From: Shewanella frigidimarina
GTDB taxonomy: Bacteria; Pseudomonadota; Gammaproteobacteria; Enterobacterales; Shewanellaceae
Length of the DNA stretch: 64,000 nt
Direction of reading: 5' to 3'
Assembly (NCBI RefSeq): GCF_003797125.1
Contig: NZ_RKKE01000001.1
Span: 1,054,001-1,118,000, forward strand
Part shown: in pieces, positions 9,829 to 19,103 of the stretch
How the letters are laid out: every line of letters starts with the position of its first letter
How positions within the stretch are numbered: the first letter of the stretch is position 1
Notes under the pieces: generated by a model
Told to the model about the DNA's origin: nothing
Databases searched by the model: none
Seen by the model: the letters and a program-made list of their open reading frames with translations, nothing else
Translations under genes and position numbers: made by a program

Positions 9829-10719
9829 ATGATCCCTTTACACACCTCCATGCGCGGCCTACGTTGTTTTTGCGTCGCTGCTGAATGCTTAAGTTTTAAA
9901 GAAACCGCTAAAAGACTGTATCTAACCCCTTCGGCGGTAAGTCATCAGATTAAACAGTTAGAAGAATCTCTAAACCAGAGCTTGTTTATTCGTCAAACCC
10001 GCGCGGTGACATTGACCGAAGTTGGCGCACGCTTTTACCAGGCCATCGAGCCGGTAATGCAGCAATTAGTCAACACAGTCAGTGAATTTAACCAATCAGA
10101 CAGAATGCTCGAAGTCAGTATTTCAATGCCAGAATTCTTTGCCAGTGAACTGTTTATGCCTAAACTCATTGGTTGGTCATCTAAATATCCCAACATCAAT
10201 CTTAAGCTCGAAACCATTAAGTCGCGCAGCGATACGATTAAGCACACTGATGCATCCATTATGCTCTCTGGTAAACAACAAACTAATGCCGATGTGTATG
10301 ATTTATTTCCAATCACTTATATCCCTGCGTGTAATGCACAATTGCATGCTGAATTGTCTTCACAAGGTTTTAAAGCATTAACTCAGGTGCCATTAATATT
10401 GCATAAAGCTCGACCTTACGCTTGGCATCAATGGGCCGAAAATGTTGGCTTTGATGCATTTCAGCCTAAGCAGATAATTCAACTAGACAGTATGTTCAGT
10501 GTCGCCCGTGCCGCAGAACAAGGATTAGGTATTGCTCTCATTCCATTACCCATCAGCCAAGCATGGTTCGATAACGGCACCCTTCTGTCATTATTTCCTC
10601 ATCCACTTTTTAGCCATGATCGCTATTACCTCATCCGTCATACTAATGAACAGCAGCGGCCAGAAGTGCAATTGCTGATCGATTGGATCCTCAAAAGTTT
10701 CCATGATGAAAGTCATTAG
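9829..10719 (+). CDS. LysR-family transcriptional regulator
   Basis: The 296-residue protein has the LysR plan. Residues about 8-67 are the winged helix-turn-helix (MRGLRCFCVAAECLSFKETAKRLYLTPSAVSHQIKQLEESL, then LFIRQTRAVTLTEVG), resembling the GcvA group. Residues about 90-290 are the periplasmic-binding-protein-like effector domain. LysR regulators usually control a divergent neighbour, but here the gene upstream runs in the same direction and is a lipoprotein, so the target and ligand are unknown. The ATG at 9829 has a poor ribosome site; ATG 9850 is an alternative that would still keep the helix-turn-helix. Confidence 0.92.
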   Translation: MIPLHTSMRGLRCFCVAAECLSFKETAKRLYLTPSAVSHQIKQLEESLNQSLFIRQTRAVTLTEVGARFYQAIEPVMQQLVNTVSEFNQSDRMLEVSISMPEFFASELFMPKLIGWSSKYPNINLKLETIKSRSDTIKHTDASIMLSGKQQTNADVYDLFPITYIPACNAQLHAELSSQGFKALTQVPLILHKARPYAWHQWAENVGFDAFQPKQIIQLDSMFSVARAAEQGLGIALIPLPISQAWFDNGTLLSLFPHPLFSHDRYYLIRHTNEQQRPEVQLLIDWILKSFHDESH

Positions 10720-11114
10720 GTATCAAACTTCAAGGTAGACTTTGTAGCAAAGATTTGACAAAGCGGGGGAGCTGATTAGATGAACTTAACTGTTATTTAA
10801 AAAATTTCTCTCAAACCATGTCGTTCTTAATATCCATTACCTAGATCGACAGGACGTAGAGCATGTCGCAACATCGTGAGCGACTGAGTAATGATAAGGA
10901 AACAAACGCCGTAGGTGCATCCATGTAGACTTAAGTAAAACTGTAATGACTACTATATCTGCTGATTCACAATTTAAACCAATTAATTATTTCATCATCA
11001 TAAGTGAATTTTTTTAACCCATTAATGCGTTTTTTATCGTTTGTCGACGCTAGTCGTTTTGACTAAAGTTCACCTGTAGCGCGGCGCTACACAAACGTTT
11101 AAAGGAGCGACATC
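10720..11114. other. Intergenic region with repeat-like and hairpin sequence
   Basis: No ORF of note. From about 10847 to 10925 the sequence is GC-richer than its surroundings and rich in short inverted repeats (CGAC 10847-10850 with GTCG 10865-10868; GTCGC 10865-10869 with GCGAC 10880-10884), and looks like a dispersed intergenic repeat. Immediately before the next gene are TAGTC/GACTA (11051-11065) and a perfect dyad TGTAGCGC-G-GCGCTACA at 11075-11091, 23 bases from the start codon, where it could act in the mRNA leader. Confidence 0.5.
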
Positions 11115-11627
11115 ATGAAAAAGAGCATCGTTAATGGCCTAATTTGTGCCACATTAGTACTAGCAGCATCGGCAAATGTTATGGCTGACGAGCAAGGTCA
11201 GCATATCAAGAGTAATGCCTACAAAATGGTATTAGTGGAAGATGTGCCTGGTGTTAATGCATTGCAATCAGGTGATGTCGAAGCTGGCTTAACCGCTACT
11301 TTATCTGCAAGTAAGTTCGCCGTGGATGACTATTCTCGTAACGTGAACTTGTGTGCTGGATATGTGCAACTAGCGGATATGGAAAAAGCCCAAAAAGCCT
11401 GTAGCGCAGCCGTGAAAAGTGCTCGTACCCAAGTGGCTATTCCTTCAATGACGGTTCGGGCTTATGCCTATAATAATCGTGGTGTAATGAAATTAATGAA
11501 TAATGACAATATAGGCGCATTAGCCGATTTTAAGTATGCAGCAAAAGTCGATCACAGCGCTATATACCAACATAACGTTGAACGTTTAGAGGCAGCTTTA
11601 AACAATGCCCAAAACGGAATGATGTAA
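11115..11627 (+). CDS. Small secreted TPR-like protein
   Basis: A 170-residue protein with ATG 11115 well placed behind AAAGGAG. Residues 1-24 are a signal peptide (cleavage near VMADE). The remainder is helical and resembles two to three tetratricopeptide repeats: DYSRNVNLCAGYVQLADMEKAQKACSAAVKSA and AYAYNNRGVMKLMNNDNIGALADFKYAAKVD have the A-x-N-x-R-G and A-x-x-D-x-x-x-A spacing. It is probably a periplasmic protein-protein contact factor. No partner gene is adjacent, and the regulated-looking leader contains a strong dyad at 11075-11091. Confidence 0.75.
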   Translation: MKKSIVNGLICATLVLAASANVMADEQGQHIKSNAYKMVLVEDVPGVNALQSGDVEAGLTATLSASKFAVDDYSRNVNLCAGYVQLADMEKAQKACSAAVKSARTQVAIPSMTVRAYAYNNRGVMKLMNNDNIGALADFKYAAKVDHSAIYQHNVERLEAALNNAQNGMM

Positions 11628-11805
11628 TTGGATCTAGACCAAAAAAACCTTACGGTTACTCTTTATCAGTCCGCAATAAACCTCATAAAAAATGAAATAG
11701 ACAGGTCTATCCAGATGATAGCTGTCTATTTTTGTTTGCCAAGTGACAAATCTAGCGATAAGGTAATTTCGATATGATAGAACCAACCTAGCATCTGTAG
11801 GTCTT

Positions 11806-12951
11806 CTATGATGTAACACTAACGCTTTTCTGTTTACGTGCTATAGCGACTATGGCCATGGTGGCGAAGACTGCAAACAAGCCCCATAATTGTAACCATT
11901 TAGGCATTACCGCCGACCAACCTGCTCCTAATTGATTTAACTCGAGCATCCCCATAATCGCTGGAACAGCTGGGATAACTTGAGATGCTAATACTAATGG
12001 TTCTGGAATTAATGCAATCGGCCACACAAAACCTGACACAAATAAAATCGGCATAGACACCAGTAAATACAATTGGGTAGGTAATTCCCGACGATTAAAT
12101 AAACTACTGAGATAAATACCTAGCGATCCTGTGGCTAATAAAAAGGGCAACATAAATAATCCGACCTCAACCACCGTTGCAACCACGCTCACTTTGTACC
12201 AATAGAAACAAAAGCCTAAATAAAAACTACTAAATAGTGCGTAAATCATCATAAACACACTTAACCGTGCAAGCACCAAGGTTACTGGGCGTACTTGCTG
12301 CCAATAACCGGATTTGCGCCATTGGCCTGCGCCCAAAATACCGGTGCCAATTAATAACGTTTGATGCAGAATTAATAAGAATAATCCCGGCACCACATAC
12401 GGTGTGTAGCCTAAACTGGGGTTAAACGCTGGAACTGAATTAATATTGACAGAATTAACCGCTTGCAGGGCAAGTTGGGGATTTTGACCGCGAGCCAACA
12501 AACCAATTAACTGCACTTGTTTACTTGCATCTATGCCTGCTGACACTAAGCCTTCAGCTACGGCAGAATAAATCAGAAAGTAACTCGCATCGCCGCCGTA
12601 ACTTAATGTTGCGCCCTTACCTAGCAATAAATCGCGTCTAAAGTTAGCCGGAATAACCAATAACCCATGTGCTTTACCTTGATCGATCCACGTTTGTGCT
12701 TGATCAATACTGTTTACATTAGCGAGTATTTTTATCTTAGCACTGGCATCTGCGTGGCGAGTCACCAGCCTACTGAGTGACGAATTATCGTGATCAACCA
12801 CCACGACCTGTTGCTCTGTCGGCACCTGATTCAAATACGGTAACGGATACAGAACCGAGTAAAATAACACTCCACCAAATAGCGTCATCACAATCGCTTT
12901 GTCAGCCAATATAGCTTTGCATTCTGCTACGATTAATTGCCAGAAGTTCAT
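11806..12951 (-). CDS. ABC-2 type transporter permease (exporter operon, distal gene)
   Basis: A 381-residue inner-membrane protein of the ABC2_membrane_3 type (YhhJ/YbhR/YbhS-like). TM1 is near 17-36, then comes a large external domain of about 140 residues with VVVVDHDNSSLSRLVTRHADAS, and then five C-terminal TM helices (from about 175 on), including FVSGFVWPIALIPEP. The ATG is behind GGAGG, and the gene overlaps the upstream permease by 4 bases, so the two are translationally coupled. With its partner it should form the membrane channel of a tripartite exporter with the HlyD-like and TolC-like proteins upstream. No ATP-binding subunit is encoded here. Confidence 0.88.
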   Translation of the reverse strand: MNFWQLIVAECKAILADKAIVMTLFGGVLFYSVLYPLPYLNQVPTEQQVVVVDHDNSSLSRLVTRHADASAKIKILANVNSIDQAQTWIDQGKAHGLLVIPANFRRDLLLGKGATLSYGGDASYFLIYSAVAEGLVSAGIDASKQVQLIGLLARGQNPQLALQAVNSVNINSVPAFNPSLGYTPYVVPGLFLLILHQTLLIGTGILGAGQWRKSGYWQQVRPVTLVLARLSVFMMIYALFSSFYLGFCFYWYKVSVVATVVEVGLFMLPFLLATGSLGIYLSSLFNRRELPTQLYLLVSMPILFVSGFVWPIALIPEPLVLASQVIPAVPAIMGMLELNQLGAGWSAVMPKWLQLWGLFAVFATMAIVAIARKQKSVSVTS

Positions 12952-14120
12952 CGGTTGACCTCCAGATTAACCGGGAGACTAACTTGACCCTGTGGCGGTA
13001 TTTTCTGCGCCTGACGCCCCAGCACATAAAGCAAAGGCAATAACAGTAAAAAGCCCCAATAAGAACTGATTTGAGTCAATACTTGCGGCAAGCCAACACC
13101 ATAGCTGACGACGCTGACATGAGAGTCGATATAGTGACTCGATGGCATCACCAACCGCCACCATTTAGCCAATATGGGCATATCGTTTACCGGGAAGGTT
13201 ATCCCCATAAACGCAAATGCTGGAGCAAATAATGCGGTACAGAAACTGACCGTGCGAGCACTGTCACGCATAATCATAAAAATAACCAACACTAACAACC
13301 ACAATGCCATGAGCATGAATGCCTGAGCCAATAGCAATAACCATAATGAACCCGACACGGGCAAAGCTAAATAGTGGTATAACCACACTAAAATAAAGCC
13401 ACTATGCACGAGCATTATCGGACTATAAAATAACACTTTAACCCACACTTTTGGCCAAATGTTTCGGGCTAAATAATAGCGTTCACCTTGAGGAATAAGC
13501 TCAGCATTAACACTATTAACAAAAACCAACATCGACAGTAATTGCCATAATGCAATCAATATCGGCGGGACTAAAAAACCAACATAGTTATTATTTCGGT
13601 TAAATAACGCCGTCGTTTGGTTACTAATAGGCGTTAAGCTCACATCAACGGTGGCTTTATTTGCGCCTTTAAGTAATAGGCTCACCTCGCCAATTTGCGT
13701 TAACCCCTCTGCAAGGCTGAGTTGTAGCTGGCTGGATAATAACTTTCCCACTAACAAAAATTGGCTGTTATAGCGAATATCAATAGTAGGTTGTTTTGAT
13801 GTGAGTAAATCTTTTCTGAGCTGGTAAGGTAAAATAACTAGCCCGTATACTTGCGCTTGGCGCATAGCTTCAATCGCTGCTGCCTCATTGGCAAATGAGC
13901 GCGGTGCAATCACGGCATTAGCCGATAATTGCCTTGTTAGCATGCGGCTAATTTGACTGTTATCTAAGTCAACTACGGCAACGGGAAGCTGCCTTGGCAA
14001 GCCCGCACTGAATAACCACCAAAGTGCGATCACGCCAATTAGCGGAATATAGCTCACCAAAGCCAGTTGCCATGGTGAATGCCACAACGCTTTACATTCA
14101 CGTCTGAATAGATGCCTCAT
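12948..14120 (-). CDS. ABC-2 type transporter permease (exporter operon)
   Basis: A 390-residue paralogue of the next permease: TM1 near 20-40, external domain with VAVVDLDNSQISRMLTRQLSANA, then a block of five TM helices with FMGITFPVNDMP. ATG 14120 is preceded by AAGG at a 7-base spacing; an in-frame TTG at 14126 is less likely. It lies 12 bases after the HlyD-like gene and overlaps the next permease. The paired permeases resemble E. coli YbhS/YbhR. The substrate is unknown. Confidence 0.88.
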   Translation of the reverse strand: MRHLFRRECKALWHSPWQLALVSYIPLIGVIALWWLFSAGLPRQLPVAVVDLDNSQISRMLTRQLSANAVIAPRSFANEAAAIEAMRQAQVYGLVILPYQLRKDLLTSKQPTIDIRYNSQFLLVGKLLSSQLQLSLAEGLTQIGEVSLLLKGANKATVDVSLTPISNQTTALFNRNNNYVGFLVPPILIALWQLLSMLVFVNSVNAELIPQGERYYLARNIWPKVWVKVLFYSPIMLVHSGFILVWLYHYLALPVSGSLWLLLLAQAFMLMALWLLVLVIFMIMRDSARTVSFCTALFAPAFAFMGITFPVNDMPILAKWWRLVMPSSHYIDSHVSVVSYGVGLPQVLTQISSYWGFLLLLPLLYVLGRQAQKIPPQGQVSLPVNLEVNR

Positions 14121-14132
14121 CAGCAAGCCTTA

Positions 14133-15122
14133 TTAATGTTCGGCAAGCTTATCGGCACGAAACAACACCGACATTCCAACTCGTAAGTCGGCAATTTTTT
14201 GCTTAGGTGTCAGTTCAACTTCGAAGGTACGCATATCAAAGTCGTGGCCGCTCTCGGTCGAGCGCCAAGTAGCAAAGTTACCCATGACACTCACGTGCGA
14301 CACGGTAAATTCGACTTGCTGCTGTAATGCTGGAATATCTAACATGACGGTTTGATCTTGCTTAAATTGCAACAATTGATCTTCTCGAACTTGCAACACA
14401 GCCCACGCATCACTCATATCAATAATGCTCACCACCGGAAAACCACTCGGCGCAAGCTCACCAGCTTGTAATAATACTTCACTCACCTCAGCTTTTTTAG
14501 GTGAGCGCATTTGGCTGTCGGCTAAAATGGCATTCACCTCGTTAACTGCGCCTTCTGCCATACGAGTTTTACCTGCTGCTGCGGCTTTAGTTTCAACCCG
14601 GGCGCCTTCATTAGTCATTTGATACATAGCATAAGCTGCTTGCTCGGTATATTTAGCGGCTTGCCATTGGGTATAAGCTTCATCGCGTTTTTGCCGTGCA
14701 ACAACACCTTCATCAAATAAGTTTTCAATTCGTTGATAAGTTTTTAGGCTGAGTTCGGTCGCAGCTTTCGCTTTTAACCATTGCTCTTTAGCCGCGGTAA
14801 CTTGTTGCTGCCTTGCACCGTTATTAGCTTGTTGTTGCATAGCGGTTGCCGCTTCGAGACCGCCTTGGGCCTGCAATAGCTTGGCATCTAATTCTGGGCT
14901 GCTGATAGCAAACAAAATATCATCCACGTCGACTTGATCTCCTTTGCGAACTAAAACTTGCTCAACTCGGCCAGGAACTTTAGACGAAATATTATATTCA
15001 CGAGCTTCTATTTGCCCTTGTAACACTGTCGGTTGAGGCGTAAAAGCCAGCTTTACGCCGTATCCTAGCAGTAATAAAACTAGCACGAATGCGACCACTG
15101 CAATGATCTTGTTAGCCCGCAT
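14133..15122 (-). CDS. HlyD-family periplasmic adaptor (membrane fusion) protein
   Basis: A 329-residue adaptor linking the inner-membrane permeases to the TolC-like channel. ATG 15122 is behind AAGGGG and overlaps the end of the TolC-like gene. One N-terminal TM helix (about 5-25) is followed by the split lipoyl motif (EAREYNISSKVPGRVEQVLVRKGDQV), a long coiled-coil hairpin (about 75-185, rich in Ala/Gln/Lys) and a beta-barrel region (VREDQLLQFKQDQTVMLDIP). It is of the YbhG/YhiI type. Confidence 0.9.
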   Translation of the reverse strand: MRANKIIAVVAFVLVLLLLGYGVKLAFTPQPTVLQGQIEAREYNISSKVPGRVEQVLVRKGDQVDVDDILFAISSPELDAKLLQAQGGLEAATAMQQQANNGARQQQVTAAKEQWLKAKAATELSLKTYQRIENLFDEGVVARQKRDEAYTQWQAAKYTEQAAYAMYQMTNEGARVETKAAAAGKTRMAEGAVNEVNAILADSQMRSPKKAEVSEVLLQAGELAPSGFPVVSIIDMSDAWAVLQVREDQLLQFKQDQTVMLDIPALQQQVEFTVSHVSVMGNFATWRSTESGHDFDMRTFEVELTPKQKIADLRVGMSVLFRADKLAEH

Positions 15123-16545
15123 AAGCAGCCCCTTGAAGTTGAGTTCGGTTAATAAATTCATCTACTTGACCACTAATGGCCATCACTTTGGCGTAGGCTT
15201 GCATATAACGATATTTAGCCCCTAATTGCTGAGTTTTAACCGCAGTTAAGCTTAACTCCGCATCGATTCTATCGATTGAAGTGGATAATCCTTGGTTAAA
15301 GGACAATTCTCGCAAACGTAAATTTTCGGTCGCTAATGCTAATGACACATCCAGTGCATCCGCTTCTTCTTTAGCTTGCAGCATCTGCCGATAACTCTGA
15401 TCAATCAGCAAACTTAAATCTTGTTTGGTTTGAGCTTTGGTATAACGCGCTTGCAGTAAAGCACTTTTCGCCGCTTGCACTTTTCCGCTGCGGCCATCAC
15501 GGCTAATAAGCGGTATGCTCATACCAACACCTACCATCCAGTCGGGCTCCACTTGAGAAAATAAGCTGTCATCTTCATATAAGGTGTAATTACCATATAA
15601 ATACACTGTGGGGTAGTAACTGCCTTTTTCTAAGTCGACTAAACCATTGGCTTGGGCTTCTTTAGCTTCGAGTAGTTTTAATGCCGGATGCTGAGTTAAT
15701 GTCAGCTGGCTAAGGCGTGGCAATGAAGGTTGTTGTTCGAGTAAAAACAGTGCCGAAATAGGATCGACCGACGGTATGTGTAACATCCTTGCTAAAGCAA
15801 TTTCGGTCATTTCGTATTGACGCTTGGTTTTACCCCAGTTTACTTTGGCATTTTCTAACGCGACTTGGGCATTTAAGCGTTCAACTTTAGCGATTTGCCC
15901 TTGTTGCTCTAATTTTTGCGCATGATTGACATGCAAGGTTAACGAGTCCACCAGCTGCCTTTGGGTATCGACTAAAGTTTTTGTCACCGACACTGCGTAG
16001 TAGCGATCAACTAGCTGAAGAAATAACTCACGCCGAGCTAGGGCAAACTCTTGTTCTCTCTCTGAAACTTGGGCAGCATGTATTCCTTGGGCTGCAGTAA
16101 TTTTACCGCCGGTATAAATGGGCCACATAGCTTGTAAGCTGGCACGAAACACATCTTGTTCAGTAAAAGGCGTCACAAAAAGAGAACCCGGAATACTCGC
16201 TAGAGCACTGCCAAGCGCCGGTGGCAATGTACTGCTATCAAGCACCGCAAGTGGGTTTAAATCTCGTAAATCTAGTTCGATAGGTTTTTCGAGGTGAGTA
16301 TAGCTGCCAGCAATATTAAGCGATGGGTAATTTAACGCATCGCCTGCATCTTCTTCCGCTTTGGCGCGGTTGACTAGCTGAGCTTTAGCTTGAAGCTGAT
16401 CACTCACTTGCGCCAATTGCTGCCAAGCATGACTAAAGGTGACAGGTTCAGCAAAGACACTAAGATGGACAAATAAAACACTGAAACACAGCGCAAATTT
16501 CACTCGTTTGCGACAATATGTACTGATATGACGTTGTGCAAACAT
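15112..16545 (-). CDS. TolC-family outer membrane efflux protein
   Basis: A 477-residue outer-membrane channel. I start it at ATG 16545, preceded by AGGGGTG; a longer frame upstream has no ribosome site. The signal peptide ends near SVFAEPV. Two repeats of the OEP family are visible, with long Ala/Gln/Leu-rich helices (QAKAQLVNRAKAEEDAGDAL; VQAAKSALLQARYTKAQTKQDL) and the inter-repeat proline/tyrosine strand YYPTVYLYGNYTLYED. First gene of the exporter operon; the 16-bp palindrome at 16624-16639 lies 79 bases upstream of its start. Confidence 0.9.
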   Translation of the reverse strand: MFAQRHISTYCRKRVKFALCFSVLFVHLSVFAEPVTFSHAWQQLAQVSDQLQAKAQLVNRAKAEEDAGDALNYPSLNIAGSYTHLEKPIELDLRDLNPLAVLDSSTLPPALGSALASIPGSLFVTPFTEQDVFRASLQAMWPIYTGGKITAAQGIHAAQVSEREQEFALARRELFLQLVDRYYAVSVTKTLVDTQRQLVDSLTLHVNHAQKLEQQGQIAKVERLNAQVALENAKVNWGKTKRQYEMTEIALARMLHIPSVDPISALFLLEQQPSLPRLSQLTLTQHPALKLLEAKEAQANGLVDLEKGSYYPTVYLYGNYTLYEDDSLFSQVEPDWMVGVGMSIPLISRDGRSGKVQAAKSALLQARYTKAQTKQDLSLLIDQSYRQMLQAKEEADALDVSLALATENLRLRELSFNQGLSTSIDRIDAELSLTAVKTQQLGAKYRYMQAYAKVMAISGQVDEFINRTQLQGAAYAG

Positions 16546-16623
16546 AAACACCCCTAGAGTTAACACTCTAATTTTTGATGGATAATAACGTAGTTCCGTT
16601 ATTATCACAGTCGCTAGATCATA

Positions 16624-16639
16624 AAGTGAATATTCACTT
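16624..16639. promoter_or_regulatory. 16-bp perfect palindrome, probable operator of the exporter operon
   Basis: AAGTGAATATTCACTT reads identically on both strands and lies upstream of the TolC-like gene. The size and symmetry fit a TetR-family operator, a common control for HlyD/ABC-2 exporters, but no regulator gene is adjacent, so the assignment is inference. Confidence 0.45.
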
Positions 16640-16728
16640 ACTTACATAAGCTTGTGAATGCAGTTTAGATCACAATAACCCACTGAGCATAAACGCTCAG
16701 AGAGTTGCCAACACAATGAAGGGGGTTG

Positions 16729-18177
16729 TTAAGCGGTGCCACCAACCGTTAGACGATCAATTTTTAGAGTAGGCTGGCCAACACCAACGGGCACGCTTTG
16801 TCCGTCTTTACCGCACACGCCAACGCCTTTATCTAAGGCTAAGTCATTACCGACCATTGAAATCAGCCCCATGGCTTCAGGGCCATTACCAATTAAGGTC
16901 GCGCCTTTAATTGCCTGAGTCACTTCACCGTCTTCAATCAAATAGGCTTCGGAAGCAGAGAACACAAACTTACCAGAGGTAATATCGACCTGTCCGCCAC
17001 CAAAGTTAGGCGCATAAATGCCTTTTTTAACTGACTTAATAATGTCGGCAGGGTTTGACTCACCTGCATTCATATAAGTGTTGGTCATGCGCGGCATTGG
17101 TAAATGCGCATAAGACTCGCGGCGACCGTTACCTGTAGGCTCTTGCCCCATTAAGCGGGCATTTAACTTATCTTGCATGTAACCTTTTAATATACCGTTT
17201 TCAATTAAGGTGGTTTTTTGACTTGGCACGCCTTCATCATCGATGCTTAATGAACCGCGACGATTTTCCAAGGTACCGTCATCCACGATGGTCACTAAAG
17301 TAGACGCCACTTGCTGACCCATTTTACCGCTAAATGCACTGCTGCCTTTACGGTTAAAGTCACCCTCTAAACCGTGACCAACTGCTTCATGTAGTAAAAC
17401 ACCAGGCCACCCATTACCTAATACTACGGTCATTTCACCGGCTGGCGCATCAATAGCATTGACATTAACTTGTGCTTGGCGCACTGCTTCGCGGGCAAAC
17501 TCAAAACTCTGCGGTAAGCCAGCTTCATCGGTGGCCAAAAAGGCGCTGTAATCGTGACGACCGCCGCCACCTGCACTACCACGTTCGCGCTTACCTTTGT
17601 CTTCTAAGATAACACTACAGTTAAAGCGCACTAATGGACGAATATCAGCCGCTAATGTTCCGTCACTGGCGGCAATCAATATTTCTTCATGCACGCCAGA
17701 TAAACTCACGACTACCTGAATAATTCGGCTGTCGAGGCTACGAATATAAGCATCGGCTTGCTTTAACAAATCGATTTTCTTCACTTCGTCCATAGCAGCA
17801 ATGGGATCGGCACTGTCATACAATTTATGGGCTGTTTGACGTTTAAAAGCTTGTACTTTATGTTGCTCACCAGCACTGGCGATACCGCGGGCAGCTTTTG
17901 CTGCTGCATCTAAAGCTGCTGGGGTAATTTCGTCAGCATAAGCAAAACCAGTTTTTTCGCCAGTAATGGCGCGCACACCCACTCCGCGCTCAATATGAAA
18001 GCTGCCTTCTTTTACAATGCCATCTTCTAATACCCAAGACTCATGGCGACAAGCTTGGAAATACAGGTCTGAAAAATCGATATTGTGTTGATGAATGGTA
18101 TTTAAGTAACCTTGCAGTCCATCTAAGGTTAATCCATCTTGCAATAAACTCTGCTCTACTTGGGTTAAAAATGGCAT
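16729..18177 (-). CDS. tldD: Metalloprotease TldD
   Basis: TldD is the zinc-bearing subunit of the TldD/TldE (PmbA) protease. The 482-residue length is normal. The metal-binding motif HEAVGH is at about residues 263-268 ([14 protein letters not shown]), and other family phrases are present: [60 protein letters not shown]. The start at ATG 18177 follows GAGAG. It is the last gene of the rng-yhdP-nit-tldD run, 96 bases after the nitrilase-like gene. Confidence 0.96.
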   Translation of the reverse strand: MPFLTQVEQSLLQDGLTLDGLQGYLNTIHQHNIDFSDLYFQACRHESWVLEDGIVKEGSFHIERGVGVRAITGEKTGFAYADEITPAALDAAAKAARGIASAGEQHKVQAFKRQTAHKLYDSADPIAAMDEVKKIDLLKQADAYIRSLDSRIIQVVVSLSGVHEEILIAASDGTLAADIRPLVRFNCSVILEDKGKRERGSAGGGGRHDYSAFLATDEAGLPQSFEFAREAVRQAQVNVNAIDAPAGEMTVVLGNGWPGVLLHEAVGHGLEGDFNRKGSSAFSGKMGQQVASTLVTIVDDGTLENRRGSLSIDDEGVPSQKTTLIENGILKGYMQDKLNARLMGQEPTGNGRRESYAHLPMPRMTNTYMNAGESNPADIIKSVKKGIYAPNFGGGQVDITSGKFVFSASEAYLIEDGEVTQAIKGATLIGNGPEAMGLISMVGNDLALDKGVGVCGKDGQSVPVGVGQPTLKIDRLTVGGTA

Positions 18178-18272
18178 TAAAACTCTCTTTTTTAATTGGT
18201 AACGCGTACTGCGAATTTAGTTTCTGTCAGGCTCGTTCAGTGTTATTTCTACCAGTATTATTTAAACCCGTG

Positions 18273-19103
18273 TTATTTCAACTGCGGCTCTAAAAATCGA
18301 TTATGGCCTATCACCGGCATTTGTTGACGAATACGCCGTAGTTCTGTTAAATCGACTTTAGCTTGTACCCAGCCGCATTCAGTGGCTTGCTCTGCAATCA
18401 CTCGGCCCCATGGGTCGACGATCATACTGTGACCCCATGTTTCTCGACTGCCTTGATTATGCTGTCCCCATTGGCCCGCTCCCAGCAAATAACATTGAGT
18501 TTCAATGGCTCGGGCTTGTAATAACACCTGCCAATGCGCTTCGCCAGTGACTTTGGTAAAAGCAGAAGGTAACGCAATGTAGTCTGCTCCGGCTAAACGC
18601 AACGCTCGAAACATATCGCCAAAGCGGATGTCGTAACAAACGGCTAAGCCGACTTTGCCAAAAGGGGTGTCTATGACACAAATACGATCACCGGGATGAA
18701 AAGTATCACTTTCGCGGTAAGTCTTGGTGCCATCAGCCACTTCAACATCGAATAAATGCAGTTTATCGTAATGACCTAGGGTGGCGCCATGATCATCAAA
18801 AAAATAACAGCGACTAAAGACTCTACCATCATCAGCGCGCATCGGAATGGTGCCTGCAATAAAGTACACTTGGTATTGTTTCGCCATTGCCGCTAATGCG
18901 TCTTTAAGCTCACTTTGATGCTCGCTGCCAGCATGTTCAAGTTGCTGGCTTTCATGGCCACCAAACAATAAACAACACTCAGGTAACACCACTAATTGTG
19001 GTTCATTGGCAACCCTAGGCAAGTCTTTAAGCTGCGAGTCGACAAACGCGAGATTGGCTTTGACATCGCGACTGCTTTGACATTGTAATAAGCTGATTTG
19101 CAT
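18273..19103 (-). CDS. Nitrilase-superfamily amidohydrolase (Nit1/YbeM-like)
   Basis: A 276-residue cytosolic carbon-nitrogen hydrolase. The catalytic triad is visible: E42 (VVLPECC), K114 (HYDKLHLFD) and C156 (GLAVCYDIRFGD). It resembles the Nit1/YbeM group, whose members hydrolyse deaminated glutathione, but the substrate here is inferred. ATG 19103 is six bases after AGGAG and gives the conserved N-terminus MQISLLQCQSS. This start lies inside the end of yhdP: the two genes overlap by 77 bases in different frames. The position between yhdP and tldD is conserved in related bacteria. Confidence 0.9.
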   Translation of the reverse strand: MQISLLQCQSSRDVKANLAFVDSQLKDLPRVANEPQLVVLPECCLLFGGHESQQLEHAGSEHQSELKDALAAMAKQYQVYFIAGTIPMRADDGRVFSRCYFFDDHGATLGHYDKLHLFDVEVADGTKTYRESDTFHPGDRICVIDTPFGKVGLAVCYDIRFGDMFRALRLAGADYIALPSAFTKVTGEAHWQVLLQARAIETQCYLLGAGQWGQHNQGSRETWGHSMIVDPWGRVIAEQATECGWVQAKVDLTELRRIRQQMPVIGHNRFLEPQLK

